DNA of 15,746 nt from DASQDN01 sp035630195 (GTDB lineage: Bacteria; Acidobacteriota; Terriglobia; Bryobacterales; Bryobacteraceae): assembly GCA_035630195.1 (NCBI GenBank), contig DASQLD010000076.1, positions 1 to 15,746 on the forward strand, read 5' to 3'. This document shows positions 8,283 to 15,492 of the stretch, one piece after another (the stretch's first letter is position 1; every line of letters begins with the position of its first letter). The translations under genes and the position numbers were made by a program. The notes under the pieces are model-generated. The model did not search any database. It was given only the letters and a program-made list of their open reading frames with translations, and was not told the DNA's origin.

Positions 8283-11200
8283 TTAGACTGCCGGAAGCAC
8301 AAGTAGCGTCAGAAGAGTAGAAGTGACCATTCCTCCGATTACTACCGTCGCTACTGGACGTTGCACTTCAGCTCCCGCGCCCCGAGAAAAGGCCATCGGC
8401 ACAAAGCCGAGGCTGGCGACAAGCGCAGTCATCAGGACCGGGCGCAGCCTGGTTTGCGCTCCTTCGACGACAGCATCGATGAGTGGCCGTTCTCTATTTC
8501 GCAGTTGTTGGATGTACGTCAACAAAACGTTGCCGTTGAGAACAGCAATACCGAACAGGGCAATAAACCCGACGCCCGCCGAGATACTAAAGGGCATGCC
8601 GCGCAACGCAAGGGCAAACACACCGCCTGAAGCAGCCAAGGGGATATTGAGGAAGATGAGTGCTGCCGGAAGACCGGACTGGAAATTCAGGTACAGCAGA
8701 ACCAATATGAGCAGCAGAGCCACCGGAACTGCAATCATCAGATGCGCAGCGGCGCTCTCGAGTTGCTCGAACTTCCCTCCCCATTCGACCGTATAGCCCG
8801 GAGGTACACGAACTTTCTGTTCCACCGCTGCGCGCGCATCGCTAACGAAGCCTCCAATATCGCGATTTCGAACATTGACCTCAACCGTAATGCGTCGCTG
8901 GCCGATCTCTCTACTAACTTGGGCCGGTCCCTCGTCGTCGAAAATGTCAGCCGATTGGCTCAAGGGGATGAAGTGTCCATCGGCATCGCCGACCTTCACA
9001 TTGCGAATTGCCTCCGCGCTCGATCGCTGCGCCTCGTCAAAGCGCACCTGAAGAGCAAACCGCCTATTTCCTTCCACCACTTGACCCACAATCTTTCCAC
9101 CGAGAGCCTCGACCGTATTGAGCACCTCAGCGCCATCGAGACCATGGCGAGCAATCGCATCTCTACGAATACGGATGCGCATGTACGGCAGTCCTGCAAC
9201 ACGTTCGGGCCGCACGTCGCCGGCTCCCTCGGTTCCCTGTATGACGGCGGCAACTTGCTCGGAGAGACGCCTCAGCGTTTCGAGATCGTCGCCATAGATC
9301 TTAACCGCAATATCCGACCGGATCCCTGCTTCCATCAGCTCGGCAGTTCTCATTTGAATCGGCTGCGAAAAACCATACCCGGCTCCAGGCGCTTCCTTCT
9401 CCAACGCCTGTTTCATCGCCTCTACCAGTTCCTGCTTCGTTCGATGCTGGGGCCATTCCGATACAGGCTTGAGCGACACATATACATCGCTTTGAACGAT
9501 TGCCATTGGGTCGGTGGCTACCTCTGGCCGACCGGTACGGCTCACAACTCGGTCGACTTCGGGAAAATGGTGGAGCACGCTTTCGATGATCTCGTTCCCG
9601 TGTAGCGATTCAGCAACCGAAATTCCCGGTACTCGGAACATCATGATGACAATCGAGCCTTCATCGAGCGTGGGAATAAACTCGGCGCCAAGAAAAGGCG
9701 CAAGAAAAAGCGAAGCGACGAACAAGGCTATGGCGAGCCCTACGGTTAGAATCGGTACCCGAATCGCCCTTCGTAAGACCGCGGTATAGCCACGGCTGGC
9801 GTGCCGCATGATCCACGTTTCTTTCTCGATATGCCTTCTCCGAAAAACAAACGACGCTAGAACGGGCATGAGCGTCAGGGCGATAATCAGCGAAGCAATC
9901 AGCGCGAATAGAACGGTCGCGGCCATGGGCTTGAACATCTTGCCCTCGACGCCACCTAACGCGAGAATCGGAACGTAAACCAGAACGATGATCAGCACGC
10001 CGAAGACGATCGGCCGCGATACTTCCTGCCCGGCATCCCGGACTACTTCCATGAAGCTGCGATCTGGATCCTCGTGTCCCAGCCGCCTGAGTATGTTCTC
10101 GATCATCACAACCGACCCGTCGACAATCAGCCCAAAGTCGATGGCGCCCAAACTCATCAAGTTTCCCGAGATGCCTGCCTGAACCATCCCGAAGAATGCA
10201 GCGAGCATAGACAGCGGAATCGCGATCGCAACCACGAGGCCGCCCTTGAAACTACCGAGCAGCAACAGCAGTACCGCAATCACCAGAAGTCCGCCTTCGA
10301 TCAAATTACGTCTGACTGTCTCGATCGTACGGTCGACCAAATCCGTGCGGTCATACAGTTCTTCAATTCGTACGCCGCGTGGCAGCGTGCGCTGGATCTC
10401 CGCTAGACGACTCTTGACCGACTCGGCAACGGCCCGGGAATTCTCGCCAATCAGCATCATGGCGACTCCGATCACCACTTCCCCCTTGCCATCTTGCGTC
10501 GCAAATCCCTGACGAACCATCGGTGCGAAACGGACATTGGCGACGTTGCGAATTAAAACGGGAGTTCCGGTCGCGGAAGCGCCCACCACAATGTTCTCGA
10601 TGTCCACAAGGCTTGTGATAAGTCCTTCTCCCGGAATTAATGACTGCTGTTCCGATCCCTCCAGGTACGCGCCACCGGCGTTAGCATTGTTACTTTCTAG
10701 CGCATCGATAATTGTGCGCAAGGATATGCGATAGGCCATCAGCTTGTCGCTATCCACCTGAACTTCGTACGTCTTGAGCTGACCTCCATGTGTGTTCACT
10801 TCAACCACTCCGGGTACCGTTCGCAACTTGGGCGCGATCTGCCAATCAAGAATGCTCCGCAGTTCCATGAGGGAATATGCGGAACCGGAGACCTTGAACT
10901 GATAGATTTCGCCAAGTCCTGTCGCAATAGGTCCCTTTTCAGGAACTCCGACGCCTTCTGGGACTGCGTCGCGAGCCTCAGGCATCCGCTCCATGACGAG
11001 ACGGCGGCTGAAGTGAGGGTCCATATCGTCGCTGAAATAAATAGCGACGTAAGAGAGTCCCGCCTTCGATACAGACTGGATCCTCTGGACACCGGGCAGG
11101 CCGCTCATCGCTGTTTCGACGGGAAAAGAGAGAAGCTGCTCAACCTCCAGCGGGGACAAACTCGGAGCTCGTGTGAGCACCAGCACCTGATTGGGCGTAA

Positions 11201-11321
11201 TATCCGGCGCAACATCAATGGGAAGCCGGGAGAGCGCGTGCACTCCAAAAAGAATGAGCAGCAGCGTGCCAAGCAGGACGAGAAACCGGTTGTTGAGCGA
11301 GACGTCGACAAGCTTGTTCAT
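8283..11321 (-). CDS. Heavy-metal efflux RND transporter (CzcA/CusA family)
   Basis: The inner-membrane proton-driven pump of a tripartite metal-efflux complex. The 1012 residues from the ATG at 11321 (MNKLVDVSLNNRFLV) cover TM1, the porter domains (LPIDVAPDITPNQVLV; GEIYQF), TM2-6, the second porter half (LGAEFIPTLDEGSIV) and the TM block ending near TLLTLLVLPAV. TM4 carries DFGLIVDGSVVMIEN with D395, D401 and E408, spaced like the D-D-E proton-relay triad of CzcA. This favours export of divalent cations (Zn, Co, Cd, Ni) over the Cu/Ag type; the exact metal is not readable. The frame extends to 11354, but the ATG at 11321 follows GAGGAG and lies 1 bp after the membrane-fusion gene's TAA, so I chose it. 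It is somewhat short: a TAA occurs just where relatives have LPxxY, and the frame beyond reads LWIAGPSFRKGS before the next stop. Its partner gene lacks its 5' half, so the operon may be silent. Confidence 0.92.
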   Translation of the reverse strand: MNKLVDVSLNNRFLVLLGTLLLILFGVHALSRLPIDVAPDITPNQVLVLTRAPSLSPLEVEQLLSFPVETAMSGLPGVQRIQSVSKAGLSYVAIYFSDDMDPHFSRRLVMERMPEARDAVPEGVGVPEKGPIATGLGEIYQFKVSGSAYSLMELRSILDWQIAPKLRTVPGVVEVNTHGGQLKTYEVQVDSDKLMAYRISLRTIIDALESNNANAGGAYLEGSEQQSLIPGEGLITSLVDIENIVVGASATGTPVLIRNVANVRFAPMVRQGFATQDGKGEVVIGVAMMLIGENSRAVAESVKSRLAEIQRTLPRGVRIEELYDRTDLVDRTIETVRRNLIEGGLLVIAVLLLLLGSFKGGLVVAIAIPLSMLAAFFGMVQAGISGNLMSLGAIDFGLIVDGSVVMIENILRRLGHEDPDRSFMEVVRDAGQEVSRPIVFGVLIIVLVYVPILALGGVEGKMFKPMAATVLFALIASLIIALTLMPVLASFVFRRRHIEKETWIMRHASRGYTAVLRRAIRVPILTVGLAIALFVASLFLAPFLGAEFIPTLDEGSIVIMMFRVPGISVAESLHGNEIIESVLHHFPEVDRVVSRTGRPEVATDPMAIVQSDVYVSLKPVSEWPQHRTKQELVEAMKQALEKEAPGAGYGFSQPIQMRTAELMEAGIRSDIAVKIYGDDLETLRRLSEQVAAVIQGTEGAGDVRPERVAGLPYMRIRIRRDAIARHGLDGAEVLNTVEALGGKIVGQVVEGNRRFALQVRFDEAQRSSAEAIRNVKVGDADGHFIPLSQSADIFDDEGPAQVSREIGQRRITVEVNVRNRDIGGFVSDARAAVEQKVRVPPGYTVEWGGKFEQLESAAAHLMIAVPVALLLILVLLYLNFQSGLPAALIFLNIPLAASGGVFALALRGMPFSISAGVGFIALFGIAVLNGNVLLTYIQQLRNRERPLIDAVVEGAQTRLRPVLMTALVASLGFVPMAFSRGAGAEVQRPVATVVIGGMVTSTLLTLLVLPAV

Positions 11322-11322
11322 G

Positions 11323-11850
11323 TTAATGCTCCTCGCCCAAGTCCTTGCCCGCAAGTATCGCTTTCAAGTGAGACGCTCCTTGCGTAACAACGGGCTCGCC
11401 CTCCTTGATTCCCGAGAGCACCTCGACTTGTTCTTTCACTTGCCTGCCAAGATCCACGGCGCGGACTTGAAACGTGGTTTGCGAATCCCGGACGAACACG
11501 ACATTCCGGTGGTCGAGCTGCTGTATGGCAGAGACAGGAACGCTTATCGCCGTGCGGCGAAAGCTGGTGGGCAGTTCGACTGTCGCAAACATGTCGAGCT
11601 TGAGCTTGGTCTCTGGATTGGCAACTTCACAACGAACTCGGGCAGTGCGGGTTTGCGGATCGAGAATGTCACTAATGTAAGTGACCTTCCCAGAGAACCG
11701 TATGTCCGGATATGTGTCCACGCGAATGAACGCCGGTTGGCCAACTTGTACGCGGCCCAGATCCTTTTCATACACCTCCGCTTGGACCCATACCTGCGAA
11801 AGATCGGCAATTGTGAACAGCTCGTCGTCAGAATCTAGTACGGCCCCGGC
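11323..11850 (-). pseudogene. Membrane fusion protein (CzcB/CusB type), 5'-truncated
   Basis: The periplasmic adaptor that links an RND pump to an outer-membrane channel. About 175 C-terminal residues are recognisable: AGAVLDSDDELFTIADLSQVWVQAEV, YEKDLGRVQVGQPAFI, the beta-barrel SGKVTYISDILDPQTRTARVR, and the membrane-proximal domain ending HLKAILAGKDLGEEH. A full-length adaptor has about 350-500 residues with a signal peptide, a helical hairpin and a lipoyl domain, and none of these is found here or beyond the adjoining IS. The same frame runs a little past 11850, to a TGA near 11907, but there the DNA is transposase sequence in another frame. The only usable in-frame start is GTG at 11775, deep in the protein. 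The stop is 1 bp from the pump ATG. I read it as a non-functional remnant. Confidence 0.85.
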
Positions 11851-12527
11851 TGCGTTTTGAGAACGGTGGAATTGGTGAAAGTTGCATCGGCGCAGACAAT
11901 CAGTTGTCGATCAGAACCAGCCTCTTCATTGATGGCTTGGCGGAGAGCTTGGAGGCGCTGAGCGCCTTTGCTGCTGATGGCGGAAGCGGCTGAGGCTATG
12001 CGCCAGTTCTGCCACTGCTCGGGAGTGGCACGACGAGAGGGCTTTCGCGGCGAGGGAGCATGCAGCAAATCGATGGGAATGGCGCGAGCCCCGAAGCGGC
12101 TGCGCCCGGGGTTGCTGGTAAAGCGAGAGAGATCTGGAGAAAGCGGCTGGCCCATATAAAGTTGTCAGCAAAGTGTGGACCCAGCGGATCGCGCCGCCAC
12201 GAGGTGCCGCTGATATGGTGGCCGCGTTTGCGCACCAGGGTGTCATTAATGAGAGCAACGACAGGGGCAGAAGCTGGCAGTTCGGTCAGAACATTGCGTA
12301 GGGGAACGCGCCACAAGGCGTTCAAGTCGAGCCGTTCCTGTTCAAACAAGCGATAAGCGCCGGACCAGTCAACAAACTGCTGTCCCAGCCGTACACAGCA
12401 CCCCGGAGACGGTGTGTCGGCCGAGACAGGCGAGGCCGGAAGCGGCAAGTCCACGCGCCCGCTCGAAAGTCCGATGCTGTGCGAATGCGGGCCAGGCCTG
12501 ATCGAAGAGCTCGTTCCAGGCCATCAT
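11848..12527 (-). pseudogene. DDE transposase of an AbrB-associated IS, frameshifted and 3'-truncated
   Basis: Three successive frames give one transposase-like protein. Frame one (12527-12369) starts at a double ATG: MMAWNELFDQAWPAFAQHRT, then GRHTVSGVLCTAG, and dies at TGA 12371-12369. Frame two continues QQFVDWSGAYRLFEQERLDL, VVALINDTLVRKRGHHISGT, SWRRDPLGPHFADNFIW and RFLQISLALP. Frame three continues NPGRSRFGARAIPIDLLHAP, EQWQNWRIASA, and ends at SDRQLIVCADATFTNSTVLKT. One extra base near 12383 and one missing base near 12111-12118 explain the shifts. The NDT triplet probably corresponds to a DDT at the first catalytic aspartate in relatives, which would be a further lesion; I recall this rather than being able to check it. 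The DDE domain breaks off after the second Asp region (CADATF), so roughly the last 150-200 residues and the far IS end are gone. The IS family is not assignable with certainty (IS701-like at a guess). Confidence 0.8.
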
Positions 12528-12732
12528 GATTCGGCCGGCTGACGTTTTTTTTCAGTACGGTTGCCGGAGGGGTTCTCCGGCGCAACACAAGCTGGCCCTT
12601 ATCCTCAATAATCCACTCGACGGTTTCGCCCCGTTCAAACTCCATAGCTTGGGCGATCGCGGCCGGGAAGTTGATGTACCACTGTTCGCTTTCTTTGCGC
12701 TTGATCAACTGGACCTTGGTAGGGAATCCCAT
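12528..12732 (-). CDS. AbrB/SpoVT-like DNA-binding protein carried by the IS
   Basis: Starting at ATG 12732 behind a strong AAGGAGG (12743-12737), the protein reads MGFPTKVQLIKRKESEQWYI, NFPAAIAQAMEFERGETVEW, IIEDKGQLVLRR. This 53-residue block has the swapped-hairpin AbrB/MazE/SpoVT pattern (a beta strand, NFPAAIAQAM, GE.VEW...D...LVL). It is followed by a basic tail RRTPPATVLKKNV that runs into an A8 run (12552-12545). As written, the frame does not stop until 12322 and reads the transposase region in the wrong frame (nominal length 136 aa). With nine As it would stop at TGA 12526-12524, overlapping the transposase ATG; with seven it would fuse to the transposase. I give 12528 as the end of the meaningful part. 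Position just before the transposase on the same strand suggests it regulates or assists transposition. No toxin gene accompanies it, so I do not call it an antitoxin. Confidence 0.7.
12545..12552 (-). other. A8 slippery run at the AbrB-like/transposase junction
   Basis: Eight consecutive As on the minus strand (read CTG AAA AAA AAC) lie 18 bases before the transposase ATG. Runs of this length are known sites of transcriptional or ribosomal slippage in IS elements. Each one-base change has a sensible outcome (ATGA overlap or fusion), while the unshifted frame does not. Confidence 0.5.
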
Positions 12733-12744
12733 GAGTCCTCCTTC

Positions 12745-12766
12745 TATCTAGTCATATAACTAGATA
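12745..12766 (-). promoter_or_regulatory. Inverted repeat over the probable promoter of the AbrB-like gene
   Basis: A perfect 8-bp inverted repeat, TATCTAGT-N6-ACTAGATA, sits 13 bp before the AbrB-like start codon. On the minus strand its spacer is TATATG, which can serve as a -10 box for a TTGCGT -35 at 12780-12775 (16-bp spacing). A half-site TCTAGTCA recurs at 12833-12840. I infer an operator, perhaps for self-repression by the AbrB-like protein. Confidence 0.5.
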
Positions 12767-12817
12767 CAACAGGAACGCAAGCTTCTGTTTCTTACGTTCT
12801 TTGCAGGAGGAAATCTA

Positions 12818-12907
12818 ATGAGCAGGAGTTTGTCTAGTCAGAGGGCCAAACACGAGAAAAAAGGGGCGGCTCTTATGAGCCGCCCCTTTTTATTGGGATG
12901 GGGTTGA
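12818..12907 (+). other. Short ORF with strong Shine-Dalgarno (29 codons)
   Basis: GCAGGAGGA lies 8 bases before an ATG at 12818, and the frame runs 29 codons (MSRSLSSQRAKHEKKGAALM...) to TGA at 12905-12907. The second half is the terminator hairpin itself, so it is unlikely to be a conserved protein. It may be the head of a gene lost by rearrangement, a leader, or chance. It abuts the convergent helicase stop at 12908. Confidence 0.3.
12857..12891. terminator. Strong bidirectional hairpin terminator
   Basis: GGGGCGGCTC (12863-12872) pairs perfectly with GAGCCGCCCC (12877-12886) around a TTAT loop. It is flanked by six As on the left and five Ts on the right, so it has a U-tract in both directions. 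It lies 17-50 bp beyond the DEAD-box helicase stop and probably ends that transcript; it also shields it from the IS side. Confidence 0.9.
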
Positions 12908-14140
12908 TTAACGCCCGTAGCGTTGTTTACGCCACGGACCGCGATTCGCCGAAGCCAGTCTCTGCTGTTGTTGCTGTGGCAGCATAACCACTTTGGGAGT
13001 TACGATCACCGCGCTGTCGAGTACCGTCTGCGCAACGGCAGTCTTTGTAAGGGTCAAGCTAAGCGACTTCTCGATTTTTCGGATATCGCTGCGCTGGGCG
13101 CGCGTCGCAAAGGTCGAAGCGATTCCGCTGCCGCCCGCGCGGGCTGTACGGCCGACACGGTGGATGAAATCTTCCGGAACCTGCGGCAGATCGTAGTTTA
13201 CGACGTGCGAGATACCGTCGACGTGAATGCCGCGAGCCGCAACGTCGGTGGCCACCAGGACTCGGTACGAACCCTGCTGGAAGCCCCGAAGCGCTTCATT
13301 GCGTTGATTCTGTGTGCGATCCCCGTGAATACGGGCGGCTTTGACGCCCATGCGGCCAAGATTTTTGGCGAGCTTGTCGGCCCCGTGTTTCGTCCGAACG
13401 AAAACCAGGTAAGCGCCCTTCTCTGCCCCGATCATGTCGCAGAGCAGATTGAGTTTGCGGTCCTGATCGATCTCGTACAATCGGAGGCTGACGTTATCAG
13501 CTACCCGGGTAGTCGAACCGATGGCGATGCGGACGGGATTGACCAGATAGCCGTCGATCAGCTTGGCCACCGACGTCTCGATCGTGGCCGAGAAGAACAG
13601 GGTTTGCCGGGTCGACGGCGTCTCGCCGAGAATGCGGCGGATGACGGGCAAAAAGCCCATGTCCAGCATCCGGTCGGCTTCGTCGAGCACGACTAGGTTG
13701 ACTTTGGCCAGCTTGACCAATCGGCGGTCGAGGTAATCGACCAATCGGCCGGGGGTCGCGATCAGTACGCGAGCGCCCGCCTTAATCTGACGGAGCTGGG
13801 TTTGTTCACTAAGGCCGCCAACGACAACGGCGGCGCGAATGGTGGTCCCGGAGGCGAGTTTGGCAAAGGTCTCGTGGATTTGGATTGCCAGTTCCCGTGT
13901 GGGAGTGAGAATGACAGCTTGCACGCCGGAACCGTCCGGCTGTTGCAACAACTTCTCTAAAAGCGGAAGTACGAACGCAAGCGTCTTACCGGTACCGGTT
14001 TGTGCGGTAGCGATCAGGTCTCGGCCCGCTAAGGCCGGCGGAATTGCTTCCGCCTGGACAGGGGTCGGTTTTTCAAAGCCGTGATGGGCAAGCGCGCTCT
14101 TCAAACACGAAGAGAGCGGCAGTTCAGAAAATTGATTCAT
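12908..14140 (-). CDS. DEAD-box ATP-dependent RNA helicase (RhlE-like)
   Basis: An RNA-unwinding ATPase used in ribosome assembly and RNA turnover, often cold-induced. All core motifs are present: the F-x-E and Q-motif region FSELPLSS...PTPVQAEAIP, motif I AQTGTGKT (46-53, K52), PTRELA (80-85), TPGR (129-132), DEAD (153-156), SAT (184-186), LVFVRTK (motif IV), VATDVAARGIHVDGI (motif V) and HRVGRTAR (327-334, motif VI). At 410 residues it has only a short basic, glutamine-rich tail (LPQQQQQRLASANRGPWRKQRYGR region, written here in part), so no extra RNA-binding domain as in DeaD or DbpA. This makes RhlE the best guess. The ATG at 14140 fits the family start; no strong Shine-Dalgarno is seen. 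It has its own terminator and is monocistronic or follows the MBL gene after an 86-bp gap. Confidence 0.94.
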   Translation of the reverse strand: MNQFSELPLSSCLKSALAHHGFEKPTPVQAEAIPPALAGRDLIATAQTGTGKTLAFVLPLLEKLLQQPDGSGVQAVILTPTRELAIQIHETFAKLASGTTIRAAVVVGGLSEQTQLRQIKAGARVLIATPGRLVDYLDRRLVKLAKVNLVVLDEADRMLDMGFLPVIRRILGETPSTRQTLFFSATIETSVAKLIDGYLVNPVRIAIGSTTRVADNVSLRLYEIDQDRKLNLLCDMIGAEKGAYLVFVRTKHGADKLAKNLGRMGVKAARIHGDRTQNQRNEALRGFQQGSYRVLVATDVAARGIHVDGISHVVNYDLPQVPEDFIHRVGRTARAGGSGIASTFATRAQRSDIRKIEKSLSLTLTKTAVAQTVLDSAVIVTPKVVMLPQQQQQRLASANRGPWRKQRYGR

Positions 14141-14226
14141 TAAGTCTTGTTTATGGGAAGAAACCAGCGCGCCAACAAAACGGAGGAAGGGATTGCGGAT
14201 TAAACTTCCAAACTTAGAATAGCATA

Positions 14227-15378
14227 TCAGCGGGATCGGTAGGGGCCATGTACGGCCTTTACGTGGAACGTCTCCGCTGAATCATCGAGAATGAACACAC
14301 GGAACGAGTCGCCGCCCGGATCGACGCGCACGACAATATGTCCTTGCGCGCTCTTGAGCCGGTCCATCAAAGCGCCGATCACAAGCCGGTTCGCCTCAAG
14401 CATGCCCGTGGCGAACACATCCCTCGGACCTGGGTAAATCTGCGTGGAGTACATACGATGCAGAACGTCCTCGCCCGGATGATTCGATGACCATACGGGA
14501 ATGATGAAGACCTGTGGCCGAAGCGCCGAGAGGAAGAAGGCGTTCTGTGAATCTCGATTGCCGTGATGATTCAGAACGCTTACCTCGACGGGCCCCACGC
14601 TTTGCGCTACCGGCGTCTCGACATCATTCCAGAGAGGCGCATTCTCACGCCGAGCGCCCGGCATGTCGCCGCCCGTGAAGTAGTCGAACTTGCCATAGCT
14701 GATACGAATGGCCATGGAGCACATGTTTTCCGTCGGTCGCTCGTTGGGCTGCAGGTCCTTTAACGGCGGGAAATGCTCGCGGGTTGTTGTTGTAACGCCG
14801 GTCCAGATCTCGCCATTGGCAGCAATGTTGCGAACCTCGAAGTTCGGGTATTTCTTGGCGTCCCTGCGCAGTACGATCTGATCGTTGCGTCCGGGCTTGA
14901 GTCGCTCCACCTGCAATCCTTCGAGGAAATGCTGGTACTTCACCATCGCCGGGCCTTCCAGCTTGTCTGGGTAGTCGTATGTTGGCCAGCCGCGGTCGAT
15001 CATCATCCGGATCGGCATGTGCCTCCCTACATCGGTGATGCCGCCCATGTGATCGTCGTGGAAGTGGGTCAGATATCCATAGTCGATAACAGGCTTTGCA
15101 TCATGAGCAAGCATGTGGCGGGCGTAGCGAGCGATCCATTCGCCGGGCTTGCGATCGGCGGAGGGTCGTGGAGCAGTCCCGCGCGGAGGCAAGACGCCGC
15201 CGTCGCCTGCATCGATCAACATGCTCGTGCCGTCCGGGAAGATCAGCAGCGCAGAATTGCCTCGCCCGGTATTGATCTGATGCATATCGAGAGTCCCCGG
15301 CGTCCAAGGCGGAAATGATTGCTGAGCCGCTCCTGGAATCGCAAGAACGAGTAGAAGAAGTCCAACCAACATCCTCAT
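14227..15378 (-). CDS. Secreted metallo-beta-lactamase-fold protein (ComEC-like MBL group)
   Basis: A 383-residue exported hydrolase of the MBL superfamily. The start MRMLVGLLLLVLAIPGAAQQ is a Sec signal peptide with probable cleavage after GAA. The N-terminal strand DMHQINTGRGNSALLIFPDG and MLIDAGDGG match the MBL domain of ComEC/Rec2-like proteins. The zinc motif is THFHDDHMGG (H105, H107, D109, H110); FTGGD (D238) and LNHHGNRDS (H271/H272) supply the later metal ligands. No ComEC membrane part is present. The substrate is unknown; related stand-alone proteins are simply called MBL-fold metallohydrolases. The open frame extends to 15639, but the extra 87 residues have no family look and lie opposite the IS4 transposase, so I chose 15378; ATG 15372 is also possible. 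The IS start lies about 115 bp upstream, so the native promoter may have been displaced. Confidence 0.87.
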   Translation of the reverse strand: MRMLVGLLLLVLAIPGAAQQSFPPWTPGTLDMHQINTGRGNSALLIFPDGTSMLIDAGDGGVLPPRGTAPRPSADRKPGEWIARYARHMLAHDAKPVIDYGYLTHFHDDHMGGITDVGRHMPIRMMIDRGWPTYDYPDKLEGPAMVKYQHFLEGLQVERLKPGRNDQIVLRRDAKKYPNFEVRNIAANGEIWTGVTTTTREHFPPLKDLQPNERPTENMCSMAIRISYGKFDYFTGGDMPGARRENAPLWNDVETPVAQSVGPVEVSVLNHHGNRDSQNAFFLSALRPQVFIIPVWSSNHPGEDVLHRMYSTQIYPGPRDVFATGMLEANRLVIGALMDRLKSAQGHIVVRVDPGGDSFRVFILDDSAETFHVKAVHGPYRSR

Positions 15379-15492
15379 AGGTGCCCACTTTAACTCCAGA
15401 CCTGTGCGAATTCGACTACGGCATGAGGCGGTAGCTCTGCTACGTTGAATCTGAGTTCGTGAAAACCAAATCAACCAACGGAGACTACCGCC
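15379..15492. other. Gap between MBL gene and IS4-type transposase; likely holds the IS left end
   Basis: This gap separates divergent genes. The IS terminal inverted repeat should lie here; CAGACCTGTGCGAATTCG at about 15398-15415 is a candidate outer end, but the matching right end is outside the window. I see no clear promoter for either gene. Confidence 0.35.

Noticed and set aside
8742..9605. 287-codon plus-strand ORF opposite the RND pump gene
   Set aside because: It is antisense to highly conserved pump sequence and looks like translated complement with no domain.
12528..12732. AbrB-like gene as the antitoxin of a toxin-antitoxin pair
   Set aside because: No toxin-like ORF (PIN, MazF, RelE type) lies beside it; the partner is a transposase.
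12923..13696. 257-codon plus-strand ORF opposite the DEAD-box helicase
   Set aside because: It is the complement of helicase motifs and has no family features of its own.
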